Below, piece by piece: positions 35,035 to 46,950 of a stretch of 64,000 nucleotides of DNA. A model generated the notes under the pieces. It was not told where the DNA came from. It was given only the letters and a program-made list of their open reading frames with translations, and did not search any database. The stretch covers positions 53,890,039-53,954,038 of the forward strand of contig OY294067.1 of NCBI GenBank assembly GCA_958510875.1, written 5' to 3'. Each line of letters starts with the position of its first letter. Position 1 is the first letter of the stretch. Origin of the DNA: Endomychus coccineus. Lineage: Eukaryota; Arthropoda; Insecta; Coleoptera; Endomychidae. Both the position numbers and the translations under genes were made by a program.

Positions 35035-35444
35035 CTGACCATCAGGGGACTAATGAGAGTCACGGTCATGACCGGCAATCTCAAGTGAATCTCCCTCTCA
35101 AGTTTCATTCCGTTGCAGAAAATATTTTCCCGAATTCCCTGGAGACGACGATAATACCACGATGCCCTGAGCCCTAGGTGCGTCGTAGTTGGAATCTGGC
35201 ACCAGGATCGTGATCAACGACCCCAAAAACCCCCGAGTACTGACCATCAGGGGACTAATGAGAGTCACGGTCATGACCGGCAATCTCAAGTGAATCTCCC
35301 TCTCAAGTTTCATTTCGTTGCAGAAAATATTTTCCCGAATTTCCTGGAGACGACGATAATACCACGATGCCATGAGCCCTAGGTGCGTCGTAGTTGGAAT
35401 CTGGCACCAGGATCGTGATCAACGACCCCAAAAACCCCCGAGTA
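35035..35444 (+). repeat. Tandem duplication, 2 x 205 bp
   Basis: Two almost identical 205-bp units start at 35035 and 35240. Each contains GGGGACTAATGAGAGTCACG and ends with GATCAACGACCCCAAAAACC followed by CCCGAGTA. The same terminal motif recurs in unrelated units at 61340-61525. No coding evidence; the minus ORF at 35098-35373 simply crosses the repeat. Confidence 0.85.
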
Positions 35445-35445
35445 A

Positions 35446-36372
35446 GAAAATCAGGTCCATTTTGCCTATATCAAGCCATTTTATCAACATTTTTAATATT
35501 ATTCTGAAAATGCATTAAAAAAATGCATTTCTAGAGAGGAAAATGCATCTGCTTTATTTCCTCGACTATATCCACCTATGAGAAGCATTATTTTTGGTAG
35601 AAATGTGAGGACCAGAAGAATGAGCATCTGATATTGCTTTGCTCCACTTCATATGCAATTTCTGCAAATCATCTTCTCTGATTTTTTTTTGGTTCCCAGA
35701 CGAGTAGTTAGAATGGCTATAAAAGATGGTTTGCTCTTCTTGATATCATCTTTCAGTAAAATTTAATGATTCCTGCAAAACATTTCTCTGATTTTCTCGG
35801 TCCATTGACGAAAAGTGGATTATCAAAGATTGTTTAGCTCTTTTTCATATTGAACTTCAAAAAAGATCTTTGTTTTCTGGTCGCCATGCATGCATCTTTA
35901 TAGGAACTAACGTAACGGTTACTAATTTTGGGGCTCCTCTATAACAATCAATATTGATTATTAATTAGAACGGACAATGAATTTAATAACATCCGGATTC
36001 GTACATTATACTAGACTCGAAGAATGATGATTCTATTTCGATTAAACAGAATATTTAATCCCAATTGTACACCATTAGAATATGTACGCAAAATGGGGCT
36101 TTATCATTAGATAAATAGGTAAGTCTATCAGCAATAAATTACTTTGGGATTGGGTGTTAAATTTCATGTTTGCATTTTCTTAATTAACATCCTATACCCG
36201 TAACTACAACTGAAGGATAGCGATGAAGGGAACAAATTGTCCAGATCATGTTCTGCGTTGACGTCACCACAATTATTTGCAAATCTACTGGAATATCCCC
36301 GATGTAAATCCAATCTCGATACTTCAACTGACAAGAGTAATTCATTCTATTTCAGTTCGAAAACTCACAGAA
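35446..36372. other. Spacer, nothing recognised
   Basis: AT-rich, with short ATGCATTT motifs near 35512-35550 that echo 34320-34380. No gene was recognised. Confidence 0.4.
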
Positions 36373-36373
36373 C

Positions 36374-37516
36374 TATCGTGATGCAGTTTTTCCATAATGT
36401 TTAAATTCGTCATCATACAAATGAACCATACATACTTCTGGATAGCTAGTAATAAAAAAGTTACTGTAACATTTAATGTCCTAGCTATCATGAGGAGTGT
36501 TTCCATAATAATTCGTCAACATACAAATGAACCATACATACTTCTGAATAGCTAATAGGCCATGTGCATCACCGAAGTTGAAAAAAAGTTGTTTATATTA
36601 ATTCTGTACGTATTCTTTGCCCATAAACGTTTGAAAAAATACGTTTCCTGTATTTTACAGTGGGCCTCTCGGTACTAGATCTTAACCTCTCATGGTGGCA
36701 GCCAACGTGTTATTGTAATTATTAAGGGCGCAATTAAGATAATGACGACCCGAGGTCGGTAGTGTACTTCCCGAAGAATACGTCGACCGAGGGCATATTA
36801 TCCATATAACTTTAACGTTTAATGTCCTAGCTATCATGAGCAGTTTTATCATAATATTTTAATTCGTCATCATACAAATTAACGATACAAACTGTTGAAT
36901 AGCTAGTAGGCCATGTGCATAAACGAAGTTTAAAAAAAGTTGTTTATATTAATTCTGTACGTATTCTTTGCCAATAAACGTTTGAAAAATGAAGTTTCCT
37001 GTATTTTATAGTGGGCCTTTCGGTACTAGATCTAAACCTGTCATGGTGGCAGCCAATGTGTTATTGTAATTATTAAGGGAGTTATTAGGATAATGACGAC
37101 CTTAGGTCGGCAGTGTACTTCTCGAAGAATATGTCCACCGAGGGTATAGTATCCTTATATCTTTAACATTTAATGTCCCAGCTATCATGAGCAGTTTTTC
37201 CATAATATTTAAATTCGTCATCATACAAATGAACCATACAAACTTCTCAATAGCTAGTAGGCCATGTGCATCACCGAAGTTAAAAAAAAAGTTGTTTATA
37301 TTAATTCTTTACGTATTCTTTGCAATAAACGTTTGAAAAATGAAGTTGCCTCTCGGTACTACATCTAAATCTCACACGGTGGCAGCTAACGTGGTATTGT
37401 AATTATTAAGGGCGTTATTAGGATAATTACGACCCGAGATAGGCAGTATACTTCCCGAAGAATACGTCGACCGAGGGCATAATGTCCTTATAGCTTTAAC
37501 ATTTAATGTCCTACTA
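36374..37516 (+). repeat. Satellite-like array, about 350-bp period, 3.3 copies
   Basis: Units begin around AATGTCCTAGCTATCATGAG at about 36476, 36822 and 37172, with a partial unit before and an end at 37516. Shared blocks include CGTCATCATACAAATGAACC, AGGCCATGTGCATCACCGAA and GGTGGCAGCCAACGTG. Copies differ by scattered substitutions. Each unit has a partly self-complementary core, GACCCGAGGTCGG with GTCGACCGAGGGC. Non-coding. Confidence 0.85.
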
Positions 37517-37519
37517 ATC

Positions 37520-38626
37520 TGTTATTTTATTCGTAATTTTTATGATTTTCAAGTAAAACGAAAATTATGAGATTTACAATTGATTAATTTGCCATCTAAA
37601 AATTCTATAAAAGTACATAGGATGATTTGATATTGAAGAGGCAATAACCATGCAGCATAATATTTTTCTATTGTCAATAACACTGCACCGCTTTTGTGTT
37701 GACTCATTGTGAAAAATGTTCGAAGAAGAGAATCTTTCTGAAGTAGTGTTGTAAAAGACTGCCAAACCGGCCGAAGCACTTGTACCAAGAAAGTAATTAG
37801 AAAATTATACATTTAACATTTACAAAATAGCTGGTATGACATTTAATTTATATTGATATGTTATAAAGGTTACTTGTAATTACTTTTGCTAAGGTAATGC
37901 GTTGTAAATTTACTAGGATAATATGAATGTTCAAGCGCATTAGGACACTGTTTTTATATTTTTAATGAAATGTATCTTCAAATAGGGTGGTTATTGAACA
38001 ATAACAGACAGGGACATTGACAAATTAAATTTTGATATATTCATTCATATTCGTTGCACAGCAAATATGTTAGGTATATATGTGTGTATATATTTGAAAA
38101 CAATTCCCCAGCGATGAAGAAATATATTGATTATCGTACTGGAATTTTACTACGAAATATTCCTCATTTGGAAGTGGAACTAGAACTAGAACAAATTACG
38201 TTACAACTAATTTAATAACGGCATCTTGTGTGAGGGTGAATAATAAGCTTTTTTACAATGTGAGTGAATCGTATGACACGGACAAAATAAAAGATTGCAA
38301 GTATCACTGAAGCGACATTTATTTACTACAACGTCCGTCTGTAGAATCTTTTACATTACCCGGCTCTTCGCATTTTTCTTGGCTACTTAAGGTCGATTCC
38401 ATCTTTACATCGTCACCTCGCTTCGATTTGATATTTAAGTGGTAATTTTAATTGTGTAACTCTTTCTCAGCATAGCAACAATAAAAACAATTTACAATAA
38501 TAATAGTAGGTATTATTAACCCCAAACACCGCTACTATACCGAACCTCAACAAAACAAAACACAGAAGTTATACCAGCTATTCCAACTTTTAACTGCTTT
38601 TCGCAGTTTTAGTGTTATAAGGTAAC
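37520..38626. other. Spacer, nothing recognised
   Basis: AT-rich. The overlapping minus ORFs at 37549-37812 match no family. No paired repeats were found. Confidence 0.4.
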
Positions 38627-38628
38627 TA

Positions 38629-39572
38629 CCGGGATATCAAAAATTATCTTGGTCAAGGGTGGTTGTGGAATCTAAAACGTGTGTTTTACTTTACGTTTGA
38701 AATAATTATGTCATAATTAATTTGAAGTTTCTAAAAGTGCGAAATTTCGAATATTGTAACACTCAGAAGTCTTTAGCGCTTTGGACTCCGGGATTTTCAC
38801 GTGGCCTATCGAAATTAGAATATTCGAATTATCTAAAAACAAAATTGCATGAACGCCAGACGTCCTATGTAATTAGCTACGAACGAAATCATTTTGACAG
38901 ATGCCTCGAGGAGCATCTGCGCGTTTATACATTTTACCTCGGTCTTGTTAATTTGGGGGCGTTTCTTGTTCCGTGCGACCGGCGCCAGTTGTAATAAAGT
39001 GTTTTTGGCTATGGGCCGCTAGCTTTTACCCGCTTCGTGTATATTTCAGTCGCGAGAAAATTCCCTTTGGTACGTCGGACGTTAGACACGCGTAGCTGAG
39101 ATCTGAGAATAGCTCAAACTGTTTTAATTAAATTTTCCTATTTAATGGACATTTATCGAAAAAAGAAGAGCCGTCGGGCAGGGTCCGATACTAAATCTAA
39201 CTACATGAAGTGAAAACGGCACGCGAAAAGTCGTCGTAAAGCCGTATTAGATACAACCAGTTTGCACTTTTCTAACTCGCGTGCTACGGGCTTCTCACGT
39301 GAACGTCATTCGATTTACGGAAAATTAACTATTTCGAAACAGTTTTTGACCCGGATTGTGGCTATCACGACCTCTGAAAAGGTTCAAAGTTCACATAATC
39401 ATTTCATAATTTGTAGTTCATTATTGTTTTACAACTGAAATAAATAGGTATGAAATTTGAAGGTTATTGATGATGTCAGTGTGACAGTGACATACTTATT
39501 TCAAACGTAAAGTAAGACACACGTTTTAGATTCCACAACCACCCTTGACCAAGATAATTTTTGATATCCCGG
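38629..39572. mobile_element. 944-bp TIR element, CCGGGATATC ends
   Basis: Inverted repeats of about 77 bp (38629-38706 and 39496-39572) begin CCGGGATATCAAAAATTATC and are nearly perfect. TA lies just outside both ends (38627-38628 and 39573-39574). The interior is GC-richer than its surroundings and holds a 90-codon + ORF (38722-38994) unlike anything I know. It is probably a non-autonomous DNA transposon; superfamily not determined. Confidence 0.75.
38722..38994 (+). other. 90-codon ORF inside TIR element, unidentified
   Basis: The frame runs from MKFLKVRNFEYCNTQKS to FLVPCDRRQL. It has no signal peptide, membrane segment or domain that I can name. As the only ORF in a short TIR element it could be chance in GC-richer DNA. 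Confidence 0.2.
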
Positions 39573-39699
39573 TACTTGTTAACGTGCTATCTTTTTCCAG
39601 CCCGCAGTCTTATGGTAGGGACAGTGCTTCAACGGGTGTCTTCAGTCTCTGTTGAGTCATTGTAGATTATACTGCAAAGACAATGACGTATTCATTTCA

Positions 39700-40015
39700 T
39701 CATCATCACTTGAGGGGAGGAGGCTTAGCCCCCAAATGCATTTAGGCCTATTCTATACTAGCATGTTTGTGGCCCGCCAGAAACCCAGAATATTGCCAGT
39801 GCTGGCATAAGTTCTTCTGGGAGCAGTTTTGATTCTCCGAAGTGTCCGTGCCTGAGGGATGGTAATGCTGGGCATTTCCTACATATTGGGTCATCTGTGA
39901 TGCCCATAGTGTGTAGGTGTTTGTTAAGATGACAGTGACCGGTTAGGATTCAAGTCATCTCTCTGATGTCCCTTCTCTTAAGAGAAAGGACTTTTTTTGA
40001 GAATATACTGAATAA
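39700..40015 (-). pseudogene. LINE 3' coding end, minus strand
   Basis: The minus strand reads LTGHCHLNKHLHTMGITDDP, then ICRKCPALPSLRHGHFGESK and LPALAIFWVSGG-type sequence before a stop. This is the C-terminal Cys/His segment after RNase H of an I-group LINE. The segment between CRKC and PALPSLR is shortened relative to the + strand copy (CSRCGEVDETASHILAECPV). Only the 3' end is present. Confidence 0.65.
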
Positions 40016-40030
40016 GGGGTCCCAGACCAG

Positions 40031-41850
40031 ATGCAGCAAAAACCCAAGTTAAGGTGTGAGACTACCGTGCCGAGGGCTGAATGGCACTGGGGTACATTAT
40101 CGCGAACGGTTCCTCTGGGAAACCGGGTCGAATCCCAGGAGTATGCAGACCTTCTATCCGTATGGGGCTCTGCGGATTACCACCTATCTTTCCCCATCAC
40201 TCGTGGTATTCAATATGAGACCAACAAAAACAAAAAACCCAAGGAGGCTCTGCACCGGTGCCTCCGTTCCCTTTTCCCTCTCCTTCCCTGGAAGAAGGCT
40301 CCTCAGGGGAGCCTTCTTCCTCTCAACCCTCGGAAGGCTCCTATCCGGTGCCTTCCCTCCTCCAACCCTCGGAAGGCTCCTTACTGGTGCCTTCCTCCTA
40401 TTCGCAGGTAGGCTCTTCCTCGGTGCCTACCAGCGACTCACAACCCACCGAACATCCCCCGGGGATCTCGCGAGAGGACCCCGAAGAGATAAATACCTTG
40501 TCCAGCGCGCTAGGAGTGCTGTCTCCGCCCCTGTGATGCCTGGTGGTGGAAAGTTTGTTGGTCGAACTGGAGGAGGCTGGGTTTTACGCCCAAGCCAACG
40601 CAGACGACTTAGCAGCTGTGACCCTCGGAAGACACGAGGCTACCTTGTGCATGCTTCAGAATACTGCACTTGCCATCGTGGCTTGCTGGTGCCAGGCCAA
40701 GAGACAGGGTGAATCCTGAAAAGACCGAAGCGGTTCTTTCCATGAGGAAACGGAAACTGGGACCCCTACCAGACATTCGCCTATTAGGAAGGTCCCTGCA
40801 CATGAAAGGCTCAGTGAAGTATCTTGGAATCATCCTCGATACTAAACTGAGCTGGAAAATACACCTGGAAACCCTGGTGAAGGAGACTGTTGCATCCTTA
40901 TGGGCATGCAGAAGAGCCTTCGCTAACGCACTTGGGATCTACGGCCGCGGGTCCTACACTGGATCTACACGGCTATGTTCCGCCCAATCATAACCTAGGC
41001 AGCCGTCGTGTGGGGGTCGGCGACAGAAGTGACAGAGTGAGTTCTAGGCTTGTCTTGGAGTGCAGGGAAACTCTGGCTGAATTAGCCAGAAGGAACAAAC
41101 TCAAGCTAGTGTCGGTACCTGCCTACTCAGGCGTGAAGGGAAATGAAGTGGTCGATGAACTGGCCAAATGGGGTTCCTTGAGTACCCCTGGTGTGGTCAC
41201 CGGGCTCGACGCCCTCAAGGAGCTACTGGATAGACAGTTGTTCTCGGTTTGACGTTGTGCCCCCCGGCATGAGGCAAGCGAAGCTCCACATTAGGAAATT
41301 CTCGCCTAAACTCGCCAAAACTCTACTGTCTATAAGCAGAAGCGGCCTAAAACTGGTGACAGGACTCTTCACAGGACACCGTCATCTGAATAAACATCTA
41401 CACACAATGTGCATTGTTGAAGACCCAGCTTGTAGTAGATGTGGAGAGGTGGATGAAACTGCCTCTCACATCCTAGCAGAATGTCCAGTACTGGCTTCTC
41501 TTAGGCTACAACACCTCGGCAGCACACAGCCTTCGGCACTACCGTAAGCCTGCTGGACCGATTCTTGTATGGAGGGGCGCACAATGGACCCAATCAAGCG
41601 GTCTGAGTGCTACGGACTTCTCCGCCTCCGCTTTGTTTGATTGAGAGCCTGGGCACAGGATGTTTGATGAAGAGCTTGGCCTGTCTCATGCGTGGTGATT
41701 CTCGCCACAGTTCAGACTATTCTTTTTTCAGTTGGTTCAGAAGGGCGAAACCCCCCACGCAATTTGATAAAGCGACCATTATCTCCAGCACGACGGGGGC
41801 GCTAGACGACCCTCGCCTCTTGATAACGAATTCGTTCCACCGAACATGAT
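40031..41850 (+). pseudogene. I-group LINE, internally deleted
   Basis: The order is: a GC-rich 5' part with a Ser/Pro/Glu repeat region (40258-40490), reverse transcriptase from the GVLSPPL motif at about 40510 with TGA for the usual Trp, AQANADDLAAV in place of YADD (40588-40620), VKYLGIILDTKLSWKIHLE (40818-40872), then RNase H remnants (LKLVSVPAYSGVKGNEVVDE, LAKWG). It ends with the Cys/His tail LVTGLFTGHRHLNKHLHT and CSRCGEVDETASHIL. Much of ORF2 before motif B and most of RNase H are missing, and frames shift several times. The GC content stands out from flanks. It is dead. Confidence 0.75.
40290..40440 (+). repeat. Minisatellite, about 36-bp unit
   Basis: Units such as CCCTCGGAAGGCTCC followed by GGTGCCTTCC repeat three to four times with variation. 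In the open + frame (40258-40536) they encode repeats like SQPSEGSYPVPS, so they may have been part of a LINE ORF1. Confidence 0.6.
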
Positions 41851-43130
41851 TCGTCGCCAGGCTTAGGGTTGAACCATATATTCGATCTGCCTAAAGTAAA
41901 ATATTGAGCTGAATTCCTTTAGTTTGGCTAGTTGGTTGTAGATTTCATGGGTGTGAAGTGAGTACTTTACCTACCCTTTGAACAGATGATACATATTCAA
42001 ACAATGCATTATTTTTATCTTGTTAAATCAGGTATAATTAAAAATAATACTTATTTCTCAATTCGTGGGTTTCGTTTGTATGGTGAGGCACTGCCTCCTC
42101 TACCTACCCGGAGGAGCCGGCGATAATGACATTATATTTTAATGTTATTCATTTGGGAGCTTTCAGATTAATTTCAACTTTAAAGTGCATATGAAGTTCA
42201 GTTTAGATTCACGGATTTACGATTGATATAGCAGTTTGATTATAACAGCTAGTCACAGTTGAAAGTTTATTTGCTCACGTATATGTACATTTTATTCACC
42301 AGGGAATCCACATGTGTGCTTGTCAGGTAATTACTTTCTAATTAATCCAATAAGTTCCCTATTTTATTTTTACTAATTGCGTAAGAGTCGAGAGCCGTGA
42401 AATAATGATGATAAGAATGCTTCTCATAGGTAGAAAAGCTTAAAAGTTATTCGATAATATTTTCTCTTTCATTCCTAAACAAGTTTCAATGATACGAACT
42501 ACATGAAATTCATGAATTGTTATATTTGATTTCGTAAAACTGTAGGACTCTACATTAACTGTAATTCAATTATTGACAAGATGGTGAAGTTATGAGGATT
42601 TATTTCGACTAAGTTAAGGCATTTACTTTTTTGTTACGTAACCTGCCTCACTTTGTTCTAGGTAACTTATCGAGTACTGTAAGTGGCACTTAAATAGTAT
42701 AAACCAGTATGTTGAATATTGAAGCTATTTCATGTAAAATTAAGCTTTTTCTTCCGCAGATGATTTGAAACTTTAGAACAATATTACGAATTCTTTGTAT
42801 TGTGACTCAGAGCAGCATGGTTTAGTAATTATTGATTAAGTAAAACATAGTATCAACGTTTATGATCACTTCCAGTAAGAAAATACACAACCATTATAAA
42901 TATATAAAGAACACAATTGTTGACACCGAATGACGGAATCAATAATTGCTTCTAGTTCTTACAGAATGTAATATATACATTAATGTATTCGTTCGTGTTG
43001 AGCTGTATAATGTATAATTTATGTGGAATGCGCACTATAAAATATATGTGAGGTAACTTTAATAATATGTGCATTGACGATTTCTAAAATATTTGAACAC
43101 TATATTAAATACTAGGAAGTGATCGAAATA
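41851..43130. other. AT-rich spacer
   Basis: No gene recognised. The stretch leads into the NUMT; I could not tell whether mitochondrial tRNA remnants extend left of 43130. Confidence 0.4.
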
Positions 43131-43139
43131 GGGGTTAAC

Positions 43140-43400
43140 TATTTTAATAAATTCAGTTAGAAGCTCCTTGCTTTCATTCATTGAAAATACGAACAATTGA
43201 AATTATTCAAAAATTACCGTTATTATTAGAAAATTTAGTAAATTAGATAATTCAAATGAGAAAATTAAAAATTACATTGAATTGAATAATACTACAATAA
43301 AAATTGAAAATTATTGCGATTAAAAAGAAATAAAAAGAAAAATGAAGATGAGCTGAATTTTAAGAATCAAAACCACATTCTAAGGTGAAATTTTCACTGG
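43140..43400 (-). pseudogene. ND3 pseudogene within NUMT
   Basis: The diagnostic piece FTLECGFDSKNSAHL followed by FYFFLIAIIF matches the central ND3 motif (SPFECGFDP ... FFLIAIIFLIFD). A degenerate MNESKELL at the end corresponds to EWNQGAL. The N-terminal half is not recognisable. Confidence 0.75.
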
Positions 43401-43449
43401 ATTAAAAATAATTTTCTTGAAGTTCAATTACATTATATTATTTAAGTAT

Positions 43450-44005
43450 TACTAATTAAAAATAAAATTTTACTATAGAGAATATTATTATAAATGTTAT
43501 TTATATTTTTTTAAAAGATGAAATGGTGAGTTACTGAAAAATGATTAAATAAATTCTGAATTAAACAATTTAGTCAAAATAAAGTTACAATAATTACATG
43601 AATTGCATGAATTGTTAATCTGTGATTAGTTCGTTTTATATTATTTTCTATTCATCTATGATGAGTTACAGTTAGCCCTGAAGATAATAAGAATACGAAG
43701 TATAAAGTAAAGGAATTTGAATAGTGTTAAAGGGGTTATTCCCTTTTGAAGGTTAAAGTATAACTAGTTCAATAGTTGTTAATCTATTATGGAAAAATCC
43801 TCATAAAATAGAAATAAAGAAAAATATTTCTTCTTATTCATCATCAGAAACCCAAAGTTACTACTAATGTATGATTAACTCGATAAGTTCTTTCTCTTGT
43901 GATATCTCGTCATAATTGAAATATAATTAAGATTATAATAAGGCATTAGAGGCACCTAAAATTGGTTAAACTAAAGACTAAAGTCTACAAATTAAGACGG
44001 ATGAT
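43450..44005 (-). pseudogene. COX3 pseudogene within NUMT
   Basis: Starting at MPNKNHPS, then FVDFS, the minus strand continues RDITRERTYRVNHTLVVTLG, KKKYFSLFLFYEDFS (from VFFFISFFWxFFHS), LQKGITPLTLFKF (from PPKGINPFNPFQ), HVIIVTLF and FNHFSVTHHF. It follows cytochrome oxidase III with a deletion in the middle and many stops. Confidence 0.8.
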
Positions 44006-44009
44006 TTTT

Positions 44010-44615
44010 ATTCGGCATTATTTTACTTCTCTAGAATATAATGTTCTTAAAATAGTAAAAACCTAAGATTGAATAATAGCTACTGCTAATTCTAATCCTA
44101 GTAATAAAATATTAAAGATATTGAATGAAAATCCTTTATTTCCTATTAAAGTTAAAAGTAAGTGACCTGCAATTATATTAGCTAAAAGCCGAACAGCCAA
44201 AGAACCTGGTTGAATAACATTTCAAATTTTTCAATATATACTATAAAAGGTATTGATAAAGGAGTTCTTCGAGGAACTAAATGTGTAAATATGTGATTAG
44301 TATTTCTAATTCATCGAAAAACTATAAATCTTAATCGTAAAGGTAGTGCTAACGATAAAATAAGAAGTTAATATCTAGATCTTGTGAAATAATAAGGAAA
44401 TAATCCTAAGAAATTATTAATAAGTAATGAAATAAAAATTGATGTTCTTGCAAACTTATATTTTGATATTAAAACATTTATTTTATTAACAGGAATGAAC
44501 ATTTTATTAAAAATTAAATTTTAACGATTAATTTGATTAATATTTGTGGAATAATTAGAAAAATAATTGAAACATAGAATATTTATGGAAGGATCAAAAG
44601 ATGGGGTTATTTTTT
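44010..44615 (-). pseudogene. ATP6 pseudogene within NUMT
   Basis: The minus strand reads SFDPSMNIL, NNFLGLFPYYFT, THLVPRRTPLSMPF-type, [31 protein letters not shown] and, after one stop, VFTILRTLYSREVK. These align in order with ATP synthase subunit 6 from near the start to the C-terminus. A TAG replaces Tyr after IIQS and other lesions occur. Confidence 0.85.
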
Positions 44616-44700
44616 CTTTTTAAATTTTAAATAGAAGTGGGTTTGAAACACCCAATAATTAAAATAACCGTTAAAATTTGAATAATTAAAGAGAATTGTG

Positions 44701-46316
44701 CCCTATAGCCGTGAAGCGATTATATAATTTCTTTCTAAAAATGGTCTCTTGAAGATTTCCATTTCAATATCCAAAAACAAACCTAGTAACATTTGAATAT
44801 TTCGGAAGTAAGAGTGTAAAGTTGGCGTGAGGGGAGGTTCAGACATTTTGTTACGTATAGACTTTGAAAATATAAGGCGTCTCGATGATTTTCTAAATAA
44901 TTTTCAATCATTGAATATTTAAATAGAATATAAAATCATACGATAATAACTTAAAACCAAGAGATTCATCCACCACCGGGTACCCAGATTTTATAAAAAT
45001 GATGGATTCGAATGCTGTTCGACTGACTTTATATGAGGCGAGCCTTTACACACACTTGAGATGTCACGTTCTTGAGATTATTATAAACTAGCCCCTGAGC
45101 CGATCTTCATAGCATCTTGAATAAAGCCAAGAGCAATCTGCTCTCAACCTTGGCCGGAGATTCCCAGGATGGCGTGGATTGTTCAACACATACAAAAACT
45201 ATACGTTTCTCGTTTTCGATTAAGGCTGGGTCTTAATCTGTGAACGCAAAATATTGCGCTGGATTCACAAGCTCTTGATCAGGTTGGTCATTGTACTAGT
45301 AGTCGTCTATTGGACTACTAGTACAATAGACTTTCCATAAGAATTAGTCGGTCACGTAGTGCAAGTACCAAACCAGCGGACCAGAGCTAAACTCTTTTTG
45401 CTCTCTACCTTAATATGCACATACATGGAACTTGCACGTTGTAACTGAGGTACAGAACTGCTCCGTGTTGCACCTATAGGTACATATCGTTTATTCGCCC
45501 TATAAATATAGACCGGATGTATAAGAAATCTGGAATTTATTGTAGAACACTACCAGGTGATTCCAAATAAACCCATATTATACAACTTATAACGTTATGA
45601 CTCGAAATTACATTACTGAATATTGAGGAAAAACACTATCCCATAGTTACAACTCCACTTTTTCTGTCCAAAATATTATGTTTGTACTATACTGGTTCCT
45701 GGTTTGATTGACACAGTTAACTTAGAAGAAATGTAGAAAGGAAACAACTAATTCAGAAAAAGAGAACCAACGTTTCAAGATCTTTGAATAATTAGATATA
45801 CATGAGCGCTTATTGCAGCAAGCAATCAACCGGATTTTTCTACGTGTTTTCTGTTTTTATATGCCGCAAGCTAACCATTAATAAATATAACACAGTTTAA
45901 AAAATTGTATCTTTTATTCCTGTAGATTCACTCAACTTGTGGACAAAGTTTAAGGATGAGTTGAGACAACAAAAATAGAATTAGGCATATTTTCCTAATG
46001 AATAACTAAGGGCTATTGACTTTGAATTCAAAGAATGTCATATTCATAAATCATCCACATCATTTATTACGAGACTGAAATAATAAAAATGTGTGTTGAA
46101 TAGAAATCAATTCAATTATGTAAATTAACTTTCACGCTCTACCAGTTAGGTTTTATTTACTCTGGCATTTACTAACGTCACTTAAAAATATGTGTGTAAC
46201 GTGTATTGAGATAGACAAATTAATTCTCAAATTCAAATGAATCTACATCGATCTGTACTAAATTACAAAGATTATGTAAATCTAATTTCTTAGTGCAGTC
46301 AAGTTTGATAACTGTA
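44701..46316. other. Spacer with one compound hairpin
   Basis: No gene recognised. At 45290-45331 a perfect 15-bp stem (ATTGTACTAGTAGTC with its complement, 8-base loop) overlaps an alternative 8-bp stem, GTCTATTG with CAATAGAC, so two mutually exclusive hairpins can form. Confidence 0.5.
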
Positions 46317-46950
46317 CAGAGTGGTCCAAATTGGACACTTTTGATAGGAAACACCAATTTCTAGAGAAGATAGAGGAAAACTAGCCTACATGTTACGAGG
46401 TCAATTTTTGAGAGAAAATGAATGCCGAAAAACGCACTTTGATATCTTGACTTGTTCAAAAGATACAAGGTGTTTTTCAATTTTGTGCATTTCTGACCCA
46501 CCCCGTAACTTGTTTATTTATGAATATTTCTGATTTCTGTGAAAACATTCTTGAGACACTTTTTTGAAAGGAATCTAATGGTGTTCTTGTTTTTTATTGA
46601 AAAATATGGTTTTGAAGTTACGACATAAACTTGTATTTTTTCTTATGGACCACCCTGTATATTTTTACATATTCGTGTTTGAAATAATATTCTCTTTTCA
46701 AATATATATATAATAGTTGCTACTTCTCTTTCAAAACATTTATTTTGTGGCTGTTTTCGACTTATTTTAGATGAATATTCAAAATCTGGGTTGCCATGCC
46801 TGAATACGAAACAAAATACCTTAGCAACTACAGTCTATGCGTACTGTCAAACAATTATTAATAATTGCAGTTTGCTTTACAAGTTTAGTGTGCTTCTTTG
46901 AACTGAGTTTTCAACTTACGACAATATTTTTATCTTCCTGTTAATTCAAT

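Larger units (their letters stand above)
43130..44700 (-). pseudogene. NUMT: nuclear copy of mitochondrial ATP8?-ATP6-COX3-ND3
   Basis: On the minus strand the remnants occur in the order ATP6, COX3, ND3, the usual insect mitochondrial order. Stops, frameshifts and a COX3 deletion show it is not functional. AGA codons fall where Ser is conserved, as in the invertebrate mitochondrial code. The right edge (44620-44700) may hold the end of ATP8. It is an ancient insertion given the divergence. Confidence 0.85.

Noticed and set aside
40100..40145. tRNA-like T-arm phrase GGGTCGAATCCC
   Set aside because: No acceptor, D-arm or anticodon arm could be built around it; it belongs to the GC-rich LINE 5' region.
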